Below, in pieces: positions 27,181 to 36,600 of a stretch of 64,000 bases of DNA; positions within the stretch are counted from its first letter, which is position 1; each line of letters starts with the position of its first letter. The DNA comes from an uncultured Lachnospiraceae bacterium (lineage in GTDB: Bacteria > Bacillota > Clostridia > Lachnospirales > Lachnospiraceae). The position numbers and the translations under genes are program-made. The notes below the pieces were generated by a model. It saw only the letters and a program-made list of their open reading frames with translations. It made no database searches and had not been told where the DNA came from. The stretch spans positions 115,353 to 179,352 of the forward strand of contig CANQVT010000001.1 in the NCBI GenBank assembly GCA_947627365.1, given 5' to 3'.

Positions 27181-28812
27181 TTACGATGCCTCCGGCATCG
27201 CCGCCTGACTCTCCGACGTCTCAGGATCACCTGCGTTATTCGGCTGCGTCATCTGCGCAACGAGAGCCGCGATCTGGTTGATTAATTCATCCGGCACACC
27301 AGCTTTCTTGCAGTTCTCCATGATCGCCTCCAAGTGAAGATCCGCGGCGTACGTCTCCATCTCCTCCTGGCTGTCCGCCCGGTACACTGTTCCCTCGCCG
27401 GCGCCGCTGCCAGTCAACAGTTCCTCGTCCTGTCCCGACTTCAGGTAAAGAGTCGCAATCGGCTCATCATTCATCGTCAGACTCACGGAGAGATTGTTGA
27501 TTTTCTCTTTCGCCCTCTCCTCCACGTCAAAAATCAGCGCGAAGTCCTCAAGCGGCATCGACCCCTGCGAATCGTCCGTCTCCCCCACGTAGGTCAGCTT
27601 ATAGGTGCCGTCCAGGTCGCTCGGCTCGGCATTCACATCGTAATCGCTCACCTCGATCTTGCACTGAAGGAGACCGTTCTGTGTCACCATGTACTCGCCG
27701 TTCAGCCTGCCGTCCGTGATCGTGCCGACGCCCGAGAGGACACCGCTTTCCCCGCTCTGTCCATCGCCCGCAGCATAGTACATGCGCAGCGCCGCCTGAT
27801 CGTCTTCCAGGACATTGAGCCAGGCAATCTGAGCCTCCGTCTCTCCATCCGAGACGACTGAGAATTCCCGGCCCGCGCACTTGCCGTCCGCATCCAGCCA
27901 TACCTTCGCGGAAATGTAGTTGTCCTCGCCGTACTCTCCGGCCCCCGCAATCTCGTCCTCCAGATTGCTGATCGCCTCATCCATCGCCTGCTGATATTCC
28001 TCGTAAATATTCTCCTGCTGGGAGAACGTCCCAAGGTTCTCAATCATCTCCTTTAGCTGCTCGTCGTCCCTCGCCTGCTTCGCCATCTCCAGCACGACAG
28101 AGTACACATCGTCCGCGTAGAGACGTCCCTCCTCCACCGTGAAAGTCTGTTCGAGGTTCGCCAGTGTCTCCGTCTTCTCCTCGGAGGATGCGTCCGTCAT
28201 TTTGTCAAACAGAATATCCCCATAACGCTTCAAAAGCTCTGCCACCTCGTCGCCGTCCGCCGCGAGCTCTGCCAGAAACTCCGGATTCATCACTTCCTTC
28301 AGGCGCTGCCACTGCTGCCTCGCCTCCTCCGTCTCAAACTCAAACGGAGCCCCGATATAGTTCTCGCTGATCTCCGGCACCCGGAATTTGACCGCATCGT
28401 TCCCGAGATCGATCGGCAGCTCCAGCGTGGCCAGCACCGTGTCGTTCAGGCACAGACCGATCACCGCATTGATCACATTGCTCTCCTCACTGCCAACCGC
28501 GGCCTTGAGCCCGATGCTCTCAAGCCAGGAAAAATCCATCGCTTCTCCGTCCGACGTCGCGAGAATACTGCCAAGCATCGTGCGCACGAGATCCCCGAAC
28601 TCAAGCTTGAGCTCCCCGGAGGAAATCTCACTCTCCTGAGATTCTGCCATCGCCTCATCCCACAGCCCTCCGTAGAGATCGGCGAACGCCGCCCAGTTCC
28701 CACGCTCCGTGTCGACATAAGCCGCCGAGGCCGTAAGCGGGCCAAACCCCGCAAGCGCAAGCGAACCAGCCGCAAGTACCGCCGTAACCTTCTTTCTAAA
28801 CCCTGTTCTCAT
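27181..28812 (-). CDS. Secreted protein of unknown function
   Basis: 543 residues with a signal peptide (about 1-30, cleavage near LTASAAYV). The body is acidic and rich in Glu, Asp and Gln, alternating helical parts (SNLEDEIAGAGEYGEDNY) with beta-rich parts (GVGTITDGRLNGEYMV; DLDGTYKLTYVGETDD). It ends in a low-complexity tail with ETSESQAAMPEAS. No anchor motif, so it is probably released. Ribosome site AAGGAGGGC. I recognise it only as a type of large secreted protein common in Lachnospiraceae; role unknown. A strong terminator follows. Confidence 0.65.
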   Translation of the reverse strand: MRTGFRKKVTAVLAAGSLALAGFGPLTASAAYVDTERGNWAAFADLYGGLWDEAMAESQESEISSGELKLEFGDLVRTMLGSILATSDGEAMDFSWLESIGLKAAVGSEESNVINAVIGLCLNDTVLATLELPIDLGNDAVKFRVPEISENYIGAPFEFETEEARQQWQRLKEVMNPEFLAELAADGDEVAELLKRYGDILFDKMTDASSEEKTETLANLEQTFTVEEGRLYADDVYSVVLEMAKQARDDEQLKEMIENLGTFSQQENIYEEYQQAMDEAISNLEDEIAGAGEYGEDNYISAKVWLDADGKCAGREFSVVSDGETEAQIAWLNVLEDDQAALRMYYAAGDGQSGESGVLSGVGTITDGRLNGEYMVTQNGLLQCKIEVSDYDVNAEPSDLDGTYKLTYVGETDDSQGSMPLEDFALIFDVEERAKEKINNLSVSLTMNDEPIATLYLKSGQDEELLTGSGAGEGTVYRADSQEEMETYAADLHLEAIMENCKKAGVPDELINQIAALVAQMTQPNNAGDPETSESQAAMPEAS

Positions 28813-29314
28813 AGTTGCCCTCCTTATTATGATACATACTCTAAAATTCCGTCATCGGTGTATCATTAATTCTCCCGATTTCGTTTCACACCGATTGTAA
28901 CACAAATCCCGCATTCACACCAGTAGTCTTATCAATAAAATAAATGATCCGAGGAAATGAAACCTGTGGGCAGTGTGCCAGCCAAGAAAAGCAGGCGCAA
29001 AAAATCACACCAGCCGGAGCGTGTTCCCGGGATAAGCAAGTGTGAGACCGGACACCTCCGATACGGGCTTGCCGCACTCCTCCCGGAACTGGTGTGACAT
29101 ATCCATTATAAAGTTCTGTCCAAATAATTTCAAGTGTTTATACTTTCCGCGCATCGCCTCCCGGCAGTCCCTGCATCTTTCCACAATAAAGCGCCCCTAT
29201 TCTGATCAAATAAAGCTCTTTCCTTTTGTCAGAAAAGAGACTATAATAAAAAAGAATTCGACGGAGGATCCGATCTTCAAAACCGGATTTTTAAATTGTC
29301 AGAAAGGGATTAGG
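28813..29314. other. Intergenic region with inverted repeat and coding remnant
   Basis: 502 bases between divergent genes. Contains the inverted repeat ATGATACA (28829-28836)/TGTATCAT (28859-28866) just upstream of the minus-strand gene, a 31-codon minus-strand ORF (29005-29100), and TATAAT near 29241-29247 with no clear -35, which may serve the plus-strand gene at 29315. Nothing else was recognised. Confidence 0.5.
29005..29100 (-). pseudogene. Short ORF, possible C-terminal gene remnant
   Basis: 31 codons beginning MSHQFREECGKPVSEV and ending in NTLRLV. Composition is protein-like and higher in G+C than the flanking spacer, but it has no convincing ribosome site. It may be the tail of a lost gene. 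Family not recognised. Confidence 0.3.
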
Positions 29315-30091
29315 ATGGACAGTAAGATTGTTAAATTTAAAAAGACAGCGCTGGACGACGATGCCGCGATCTACCAGCGCTCCAAGGACACGATCACAAA
29401 AGAGGAGCTCAAAAATCTTCCGTTCAGGCAGAAGCTGGGCTACTACAAGGATTACTATCTGAAAATCACGATTGGGATAATCATAGCGGCCGTGCTTATC
29501 TTTTCCATTCTGAATACAACCGTCTTCAACCGCTCCGAATGCCGTCTCTCCCTGTGCTTCCTGGATGGCGCCCTGCCTGAGCGCAGCGAGGAGATGGACA
29601 GCTTCTTCGAGGAAGCGATCGGTCTGGAGAACAAGAACGACTTCATACACTCCGACACCTATGTGCTGGGCAATTACCAGATGGAAATGGCGTACAGGAC
29701 AAGACTCATGGCAAGGGCGATCGACCTGGTCGTCTGCCCGCGCGATGTCTTTCTCGAGCAGTCCGAGCAGGGTCTTTTCTGCGATCTGCGCGAGCTTTTG
29801 CCGACGGATATGTACGCTCAGCTCTCCGATCTGATGATCGAGAATAAGATAGCCGAGACTGACGACGCGGGCGAGGTCGTCTCCTATTCGGAGCCTATGC
29901 CAATGGGGATCGACCTGTCCGGCAGTAATTTCTACAAGGAATACGGCGGATTACTCGAACAGCCGGTGCTCTGCGTCACATGGAATCCGGAGAACAAAGG
30001 AAACGTCCTCAAGGCGATCACGTACTTCACCGGGATCGACGTCTCTCTTTCAGAGACAGAAGAAGCCTCCGAGGAGGCTTCTTCTGAGTAA
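29315..30091 (+). CDS. Single-pass membrane protein of unknown function
   Basis: 258 residues from the ATG at 29315, after AAAGGGATTAGG; upstream codons in frame look non-coding. A cytoplasmic start (1-45) with FRQKLGYYKDYYL, one helix (about 48-66), then an extracellular domain in which ERSEEMDSFFEEAIGL, IDLVVCPRDVFLE and LFCDLRELLPTDMY resemble part of a binding-protein fold, i.e. the central region of sugar-binding proteins (weak). The end is acidic with EEASEEASSE. It shares layout with the protein at 23902-24771. Function unknown. Confidence 0.65.
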   Translation: MDSKIVKFKKTALDDDAAIYQRSKDTITKEELKNLPFRQKLGYYKDYYLKITIGIIIAAVLIFSILNTTVFNRSECRLSLCFLDGALPERSEEMDSFFEEAIGLENKNDFIHSDTYVLGNYQMEMAYRTRLMARAIDLVVCPRDVFLEQSEQGLFCDLRELLPTDMYAQLSDLMIENKIAETDDAGEVVSYSEPMPMGIDLSGSNFYKEYGGLLEQPVLCVTWNPENKGNVLKAITYFTGIDVSLSETEEASEEASSE

Positions 30092-30157
30092 TCTTCTAAA
30101 TGATTATCTGCGTAATCTTTTGAATCATTCTCTCTGAACAATCTGAGGATCTCTTCG

Positions 30158-30580
30158 CTATTTCATCAGCTTTTGGATCGTGCCGCAGAGCTCATCCACG
30201 GCCTCGTGATTGCCCTCACGGATATCGTCGACGACGCAGGTCTTGATATGGTTCGACAGCAGAGCCTTGTTGAAGCTGTTCAGCGCGGACTGCACCGCCA
30301 TCACCTGTGTCAGAATGTCCACGCAGTAGCGCTCCTCCTCCACCATGCCCTGTATACCTCGAATCTGTCCTTCTATGCGTTTCAGACGGTTCATCAGGTT
30401 CCGGTACTCTTCGTTCTCGCGGTGCTTCATCCTGCAGCCGCATTCTGAGATCATATTCTCCGCCGGCTGCTCCTCCGCCTTCTTTTCTTCCGCCACTTTT
30501 TCTTCTATTCTTTTTTCCTGCATCTTTCGCTCCCCGCAATCCTCTCCGCAACCGCTGCTTCCTGTCTCCGGCATTTGCAC
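30158..30580 (-). CDS. csoR: CsoR-family copper-sensing repressor
   Basis: Four-helix metal-sensing repressor. The core (about 52-140) has RNLMNRLKRIEGQIRGIQGMVEEE in two parts typical of the family and the copper ligands Cys86, His111 and Cys115 (C-x24-H-x3-C). The first 50 residues are an extra charged, Cys-containing extension (CGEDC, ECGC); real CsoR proteins are about 85-100 residues, so initiation may instead be at Met43 (GGCGGAG four bases upstream) or Met51. The probable target is the palindrome before copA at 39897-39913. It lies 35 bases downstream of the Rpn gene. A persulfide sensor (CstR) is less likely because His111 is present. Confidence 0.88.
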   Translation of the reverse strand: MQMPETGSSGCGEDCGERKMQEKRIEEKVAEEKKAEEQPAENMISECGCRMKHRENEEYRNLMNRLKRIEGQIRGIQGMVEEERYCVDILTQVMAVQSALNSFNKALLSNHIKTCVVDDIREGNHEAVDELCGTIQKLMK

Positions 30581-30615
30581 ACCCGATATGCTTTTCTGCG
30601 CTACTGTGTTCTCTT

Positions 30616-31521
30616 TTAGCGAGAGCCCGCCAGTGTCTCTTCTTTAAGGATTCCCTTTTCTGCAAGGATCTTCCTTACAGTCTCTTTTGCCATGGAAAGC
30701 TTCTCGGCAATGGCCTCGACAGAAAGATGCATTTCCGTGTAATATACTTCAACCTTTCCTATTGCCTCACCGCGTGCTTTTCCGCGCGCCTCACCGCGTG
30801 CTTCAGCTTCTTCACAGTGCACCTCAAGATCGGTCTCATAATCGTATTCAGCCATCATCATATTGATAACCTCCTTGCCTTTTCGCCCGAGATAATCTGC
30901 AAGGATGTCTTCTTTGATACATTCCTTTACGGCTCTCTCAAGCTTGCTTTTGTCTCCGCCAAACTGCCGCGTCTTCTTAACAAATTCGCTGTACTGACGA
31001 AGTGTGCCACATTTCTCTAGAAGCTCATGCTTTTTATCCGTGTTGATGTTGACTACTCGGACCTCCAGTTCCAGCTTTCCGTTTGGTCCGCATCGTTCCG
31101 CGAACGCATCTGAAAGCCTCAACACCTGTTCCTCAGGCTGGTCTTCCTCTCCATTATATAAGACAAGAAAGGACGGCGCCATCAGCTGATACTGCAACTC
31201 TGAATACCTGGCCTTTACCGGTATCAGCTTTTCATACTCGCGCGCAATGTACATCAGCATGCGCACTGGCATATTCGGGTTGATTGTACTTTGATGTTCG
31301 CTCAAAATAATTCTTCGATCTCCAACCGAAAATGCCACATCATTCTTCATATTCTTAAACAGAACATCTTCCAGTCGTACTTTCCTGATCAGAGAAGTAT
31401 CTTGCAAGCTTGTATCAAAAAGCCCGTTGTACAGCTCCAGCAGATTTTTCTCCGCAGTTTCATCTAAATAGTAAAGATCACAAAATACACTATCCTTATA
31501 TTCTCTATTCTCTTTTGCCAT
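30616..31521 (-). CDS. Rpn-family recombination-promoting nuclease
   Basis: 301 residues. The N-terminal PD-(D/E)xK-type nuclease domain of the Rpn/YhgA-like family shows DVLFKNMKNDVAFSV, IILSEHQSTINPNMPVRML (catalytic E-x-Q) and MAPSFLVLYNG. A C-terminal part has a short repeat (GEARGKARGEA, about 240-256) and a predicted helix-turn-helix (SVEAIAEKLSMAKETVRKIL). Rpn proteins are DNA endonucleases often counted among mobile or toxin-like genes and present in many copies in gut Clostridia. Own promoter at 31582-31610; csoR follows. Confidence 0.85.
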   Translation of the reverse strand: MAKENREYKDSVFCDLYYLDETAEKNLLELYNGLFDTSLQDTSLIRKVRLEDVLFKNMKNDVAFSVGDRRIILSEHQSTINPNMPVRMLMYIAREYEKLIPVKARYSELQYQLMAPSFLVLYNGEEDQPEEQVLRLSDAFAERCGPNGKLELEVRVVNINTDKKHELLEKCGTLRQYSEFVKKTRQFGGDKSKLERAVKECIKEDILADYLGRKGKEVINMMMAEYDYETDLEVHCEEAEARGEARGKARGEAIGKVEVYYTEMHLSVEAIAEKLSMAKETVRKILAEKGILKEETLAGSR

Positions 31522-31581
31522 TGTTTCCTCGCTTTCTATGGCATCTCCCAGAAAACGGAAACTTTTGGGAATGGCAATTAT

Positions 31582-31610
31582 ATTCTACTGCACCGCTCTT
31601 TTCGCGTCAA
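31582..31610 (-). promoter_or_regulatory. Promoter of the Rpn gene
   Basis: Minus strand TTGACG (31610-31605), 17 bases, TAGAAT (31587-31582). Confidence 0.55.
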
Positions 31611-31688
31611 GAAAAAGCGCGGCGCTTTTCCCTGTTTACATTCTGGCACTTTTCAATTATACTTGTGTTTAGTGTACAAACAGCAACG

Positions 31689-31745
31689 AGCCCTGCACAC
31701 TCGAAAAGCCTTCGGCTTTTCTCGTTCGCGGGCAGTCGCCCTATA
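31689..31745. repeat. Dispersed hairpin repeat, copy A
   Basis: GAGCC.TGC, then hairpin GAAAAGCC-TTC-GGCTTTTC, then TTCGCGGGCAGTCGCCCTAT. The same order and several identical blocks occur at 57192-57249. Lies just upstream of the PHP gene. Confidence 0.55.
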
Positions 31746-31775
31746 AATACGCTGGAACACGAAAGGAAATACCCC

Positions 31776-32651
31776 ATGAAATACATCGATCTTCACGTCC
31801 ATTCCAATCAGTCCGACGGCACCCTTACTCCAAAAGAGCTGGTCCGCCTGGCCGCGAAGCAGGGTCTGTCCGCCTTCGCCCTGTCCGACCACGACAATAC
31901 CTCGGGCGTCGCAGAAGCACTGGCTGCTTCCTCCGAATACGGGGTGGAGGTCATCCCGGGCGTCGAATTCTCGACAGAGTACCTCGGCATAGACATTCAC
32001 ATCGTAGGGCTCGAATTTGAATTAGAAAATCCAGAGTTTCAAAAGCAGGTTGCCGAATATCGGGACGAACGGCTTTTCCGCAATCGGAAGATGATCGACC
32101 GCATGGCCGCGGACGGAATTGATATCAGCTGGGAAAAAATGGAGCAGTCTTTCGGGCCGATCGCATGGACGCGGGCGCATTTCGGCCGCTATCTGCTCGA
32201 CCACGGATATGTGAACGAGATCAGCGAGGCTTTCAGCACCTATATCGGCGAGGACTGCAAATACTTTGTTCCCCGCGAAAAGAGCACTCCGTACGATGCG
32301 GTGCGCCTGATCCGCAAATACGGCGGTATTCCGATTCTTGCGCACCCGTTTCAGTATCATTTGTCGCGGGAACAGCTTGAGGAGCTGATCGGCGGGTTGA
32401 AGGACGCCGGTCTTATCGGGATGGAGGTATACTACTCCACGTACAACAAAGAACAGAGCGCCAAACTGCTTGCGCTCGCACAAAAATACGATCTGGCTCC
32501 TTCTGGCGGGTCGGATTTTCACGGGGATAACAAGCCTCTGATCTCTCTTGGCACAGGGATAGAAAATAACCTGAAAATCCCCTACTCCATTCTGGACGAG
32601 CTGCGCGCCAGGCGAAAGGAGGCAGCCGACCATGCCGGCAAACAAAAATAG
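31776..32651 (+). CDS. PHP-domain phosphoesterase (YciV/RNase AM-like)
   Basis: 291 residues from the ATG at 31776 (GAAAGGAAA upstream). Metal-binding PHP motifs: DLHVHSNQSDGT, LSDHDN, GVEFSTEY, LAHPFQY and GSDFHGD. This set matches the YciV group, some members of which act as 5'-3' exoribonucleases on short RNA or on 3',5'-nucleoside bisphosphates. The last 20 bases overlap the HAD gene, so the two are likely co-translated. Confidence 0.9.
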   Translation: MKYIDLHVHSNQSDGTLTPKELVRLAAKQGLSAFALSDHDNTSGVAEALAASSEYGVEVIPGVEFSTEYLGIDIHIVGLEFELENPEFQKQVAEYRDERLFRNRKMIDRMAADGIDISWEKMEQSFGPIAWTRAHFGRYLLDHGYVNEISEAFSTYIGEDCKYFVPREKSTPYDAVRLIRKYGGIPILAHPFQYHLSREQLEELIGGLKDAGLIGMEVYYSTYNKEQSAKLLALAQKYDLAPSGGSDFHGDNKPLISLGTGIENNLKIPYSILDELRARRKEAADHAGKQK

Positions 32652-33462
32652 AAAAATATTGTTCACAGATCTGGACGGGACTCTTCTGAATGATGAAAAA
32701 CAGATCTCTCCGGGCAATCAGGCCGCCATCGACGAGGCCCTCGCCAAGGGGCACGCCATCGTGATTTCTACGGGCCGTTCTCTGCCGAGCGCGCTTGCAC
32801 TGGCTGACCGTCTTGGCTTCTCAGGGGAAGGCTGCTATATCATTGCCTGGAACGGCGGGCAGATCTATGATTTGTATCGTGAAAGAACCATCTACAGCAG
32901 AACGCTTCCGCGTTCTCTGGCACGGCCGTTGTTCGATATGGCAGCTGCGCGAGAGATTCATATTCAAACCTATGATAGCATACATGTCCTCTCCGAGCAT
33001 GACAATCAGATGCTCCGCGACTATGAGCGCTTCACCGGCCACCACTACCGTGTCGTCGCGAATATCGAACAGGTTTTGAATGTGGATCCCTACAAGATGC
33101 TCGCAATCCTCTACGACTGTGATGCCCACAATCGATTGGAAACCTTTCGTCAAGAATTGCTGTCAGCTTACCCGGACATCATTTCAAGCTTCTTTTCCAG
33201 CGACACTTATCTGGAAATCGTGCCAAAGGGCGTCTCCAAAGGCTCCGCAATCCGATGGATGTGCGATTACATGGATATCCCGCTTGAGAACTCCATCGCC
33301 GCCGGGGATGCCCAAAACGATATCTCCATGCTGGAGGCAGCGCACATCGGCGCCGTCATGCGCAACGCTTTTTCGGGCGTCGCGGAGCATGGGAACTACG
33401 TCACAGAGGCGGACAACAACCACGATGGCCTTGCAGAAATCATCCGCCGGTTTATGCTTTGA
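32632..33462 (+). CDS. Cof-type HAD-IIB hydrolase
   Basis: 276 residues; phosphatase of the HAD superfamily, Cof subgroup. Motif I FTDLDGTLL (nucleophile and acid Asp), motif II ISTGRS, motif III Lys in PKGVSKG and motif IV GDAQNDISML are all present, with a C2-type cap between about 85 and 190. Such enzymes dephosphorylate sugar phosphates or cofactors; the exact substrate cannot be predicted. Ribosome site AAAGGAGGC lies inside the end of the PHP gene. Confidence 0.92.
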   Translation: MPANKNRKILFTDLDGTLLNDEKQISPGNQAAIDEALAKGHAIVISTGRSLPSALALADRLGFSGEGCYIIAWNGGQIYDLYRERTIYSRTLPRSLARPLFDMAAAREIHIQTYDSIHVLSEHDNQMLRDYERFTGHHYRVVANIEQVLNVDPYKMLAILYDCDAHNRLETFRQELLSAYPDIISSFFSSDTYLEIVPKGVSKGSAIRWMCDYMDIPLENSIAAGDAQNDISMLEAAHIGAVMRNAFSGVAEHGNYVTEADNNHDGLAEIIRRFML

Positions 33463-33520
33463 CGCCGTTTCAGGCTTTGACGCCGTCTTCTTTCTCAAAC
33501 TAATTTGATCCTGCGAAAAA

Positions 33521-33573
33521 ATGCTCCCTCTCCGTGACCGGCCTTTTCGCCTGTTCTCCGGAAAGGGAGCATA
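33521..33573. terminator. Inverted repeat after the HAD gene
   Basis: ATGCTCCCT (33521-33529) pairs with AGGGAGCAT (33564-33572), with an inner CCGG/CCGG. It lies between convergent genes; no clear T run, so terminator activity is uncertain. Confidence 0.4.
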
Positions 33574-33656
33574 TTATTTGTTTCGCTTATTTCACGGATC
33601 TTGCTGATCCGGCTTCTTCACAGCCTCTCTGCCGGTTTTTGCAGATCATGCCACAC

Positions 33657-36600
33657 TCAGGAACGTTTTCTCCTGCGAATGAACACGCTCAACAGAAGGA
33701 GGAACAGCAGGCAGGAAGCCCCCGCCAATACTACCATTATCGCGATCGGCGTCTCATCGCCGGTCTTCACTGCCTCCGCCGGTGTCAGTACCCGGAAGGT
33801 CACCGATCTGGTATCTGTCGTTCCGTCCGGTACCCAGTTGGTCCCGTCAAATACGTCCTTCGCATAATTGACCTTCAACGTGTAGTCCCCGCGTGCCTTG
33901 ATCGACATGGAAGTCGTGTACGGCGCCGCCTGCCAGGAACCGGTCACGTTTCCGATCTGATAGCCGGTCGGACGATAGCGGTAATCACCCGGGTTCGGAT
34001 TGGAATTGTCCATCCCGGCGCCTGCCGCTGTGAACTTGATCGTGCTATCTGTAATGTACTCTCCGCCTGCCACGAGATCCAGAATCTGGTTGCTGTTCGG
34101 TGACGGGCCGTCCTTGTATGCGGCGCTGACTGTCACATCGCTCGCCGGCATCGTGAACGTCGTCTTCCATCTGGAAGAGTCTCCGAATGTCACCTTTCCG
34201 CTGACAGCCTTCCACTGGTCGAACTCTCTGCCACTCGCCGGATAGTTGGAATAGATCGTAACCTCCTGTCCCATGTAGTAGGTGTCATTGTCCGCATAGC
34301 CGTTCTGCACCGTCACATGATACTCTTTCATTCTGTAGTAAGCAGACACCTCAACATCCGCAGTCGGCATCTGGAAAGAGGTGGTCGCCTTGTTGGCGTT
34401 CTTCAGGGTCACGTTTCCGCTGTCCACCTTCCAGTAGTCAAACTCCATTCCCTCCGGAGCCTCATCTGCCGTGATCTTCACCTTCGTGCCGCTGGCCGCC
34501 TTCGTATAATCAGCGGTACCGTCATTTACCGTGATGCTGTATTCGATCGGAACAAATTCCGCCGTCACCGTCACATTGGAAGCCGGAACCGTAAAGTTCG
34601 TCGTTGTTTCTCCCACTGCCGTAAACATGGAATCTGCAATTGCCTCGCCTGCCTCTGTCTTCGCAGACCATTTAGAGAACTTCATCCCTGCAGCCGGCAC
34701 GTTCGCCTGAAGCTGAACCACTTTTCCTGCTTCAAAAGAACCGGATGCTGTTCCCGTCGCCGTGACAACACCCCCGGAGACAGTCACCGTATAGGTGGGC
34801 GCCGGTGTCGGCTCCGTCTGAATCTCAGTGTACTTAGCCTCAAGCGTCACATCCGCCTTCGGCATTGCAAACTTTGTCGTCTCTGCGTAAGCATCCTCGA
34901 GCGTAGCATTTCCTGATGTAACCACCCAGTTGCTGAACCGGAGATTTTCCGTCTCTCTGTTGTTTGCCGTAACAGTGACGGTCGCTCCCTCCTCAAAGCT
35001 GCCTTCCGCAGCCGCAGTTCCATCTACATCCACTGTTCCGTGAGTCACCGTAACCGTATAAGTCGTCGGCGGTGCAGGCTCCTCGATCGGCTCCGGCACA
35101 GACTGGATCGGTCCATAGCTGGCAGCGACCGTTACATTCACCGCCGGCATAGAGAAAGTCGCCTTATACGGGTTCCCGGCGTCTGTGCTCAAACCGACGG
35201 AGTCGCCTGTCACTGACCCGTCGTCGGACGTTACCGTCCATCCGAGGAATTCAGAACCCTCGGCAGTCTTATCAGACGCTTCAACCGTCACTACAGTACC
35301 TGCCGTGAAAGAAGCGGTCTGATCATTCGTCCCGTTCTCCGAGACTACCGTCCCATTCCCATCTTCCATGGTAACAATGTACGTTATCGGTTCATAGCCT
35401 GCCGTCACCGTCAAATCCATGTCAGGCATCTCAAAGCTTGCGGTCAGCGGATCGGCGCCCGCAGTGAAGCTGATACTATCAACCTGAATATCCTCCCCTG
35501 TCGCCGCATCTGTCGTGCTTGCCGTCCAGCCTGTAAACCTGTGCGCCTGCTCGGTATTATCCACGGCCGTTACCGTTACCGTCTTTCCGACTTCCACGTC
35601 GCCCGGAAGAGTAAGCGCAGCTCCGTCCACCGTCGCCGTACCGCTGTTCACGGCTAATTTTCTTGTCTGAACCAGAGGAGCTACCTCCGGATCTGCCACC
35701 GGCGTACCGTTAGCATCCACATACTGCGCAGTAAGGGTGACGCCGCTTTCCGGCATCGTAAAGCTAAACGGAGAAACATTATCTGCCGGATCCGGAGTAA
35801 TATTTCCTTCTATCTGCCAATAAGAGAACGTATACCCGTTCATGCTGTAATCATTTGCCGTGACAGTAACACTGGTTCCCGCCTGGAAAGCATAGCTTTC
35901 CGGCACTGTTCCCGCGGCGCTCTGACCATCAACGGTCCCGCGGTACACATCCAGAGTATAGAGATCCAGGCTTCCCAGACCCAGACCGCTGCCGCTCATA
36001 TCTGCAATTTCCGGATCGGAATTGTACTCATCGTTCGTGGTGATCGGAAAGGCCTCGTCGTCCCCCGCGCCGTCAAAGATGCTGTCAGCCGGAATGCCTG
36101 CATCCGGATCTGCCGGAATTTCCGTGTTCGGATCCACGCCATCTCCTACGACTACCACATCCGGCTCTCCTGTGCCTTCCACATTCGGATCAACCGGAAC
36201 CTCTGCGTTCGGATCCGCCGGAACTTCTACATTCGAGTCTGCCGGAACTTCTACATTCGGGTCTGCCGGAACTTCTACATTCGGGTCTGCCGGAACTTCT
36301 ACATTCGGATCTGTCGGAACCTCTGCGTTCGGGTCTGCCGGAACTTCCGCATTCGGGTCCGCCGGAATCTCTGCGTTCGGGTCTGCTGGAACTTCCGCCT
36401 GCACTGGACGGTAATTCGCTGTGATCGAAGCCTTCTTCTCCGGCATCGTCAAAGTCGTCTCGCTACTCAATTCATCCGTGAGGACGATATCGCTGCCCTG
36501 CGGCTCAACCGTCCACTTATCAAACTCCATACCCTCTTCCGGCTCATCCGCCTTGATCTTCACAAGCGTATACGCCGGATAATACGCGCGGTCTTTCTTT

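Noticed and set aside
30058-30084. GAAGCCTCC/GGAGGCTTC hairpin as terminator
   Set aside because: Lies inside the final codons (Glu/Ala/Ser tail) of the gene and is not followed by a T run.
36177-36392. Regular short repeats resembling a CRISPR array
   Set aside because: Units are contiguous, without spacers, and in frame with the coding sequence; no cas genes nearby (VapD is only Cas2-related).
36022-36414. Plus-strand frame made of GSAGTSTF-like repeats
   Set aside because: It is the antisense reading of the 24-bp stalk repeats of the surface protein.
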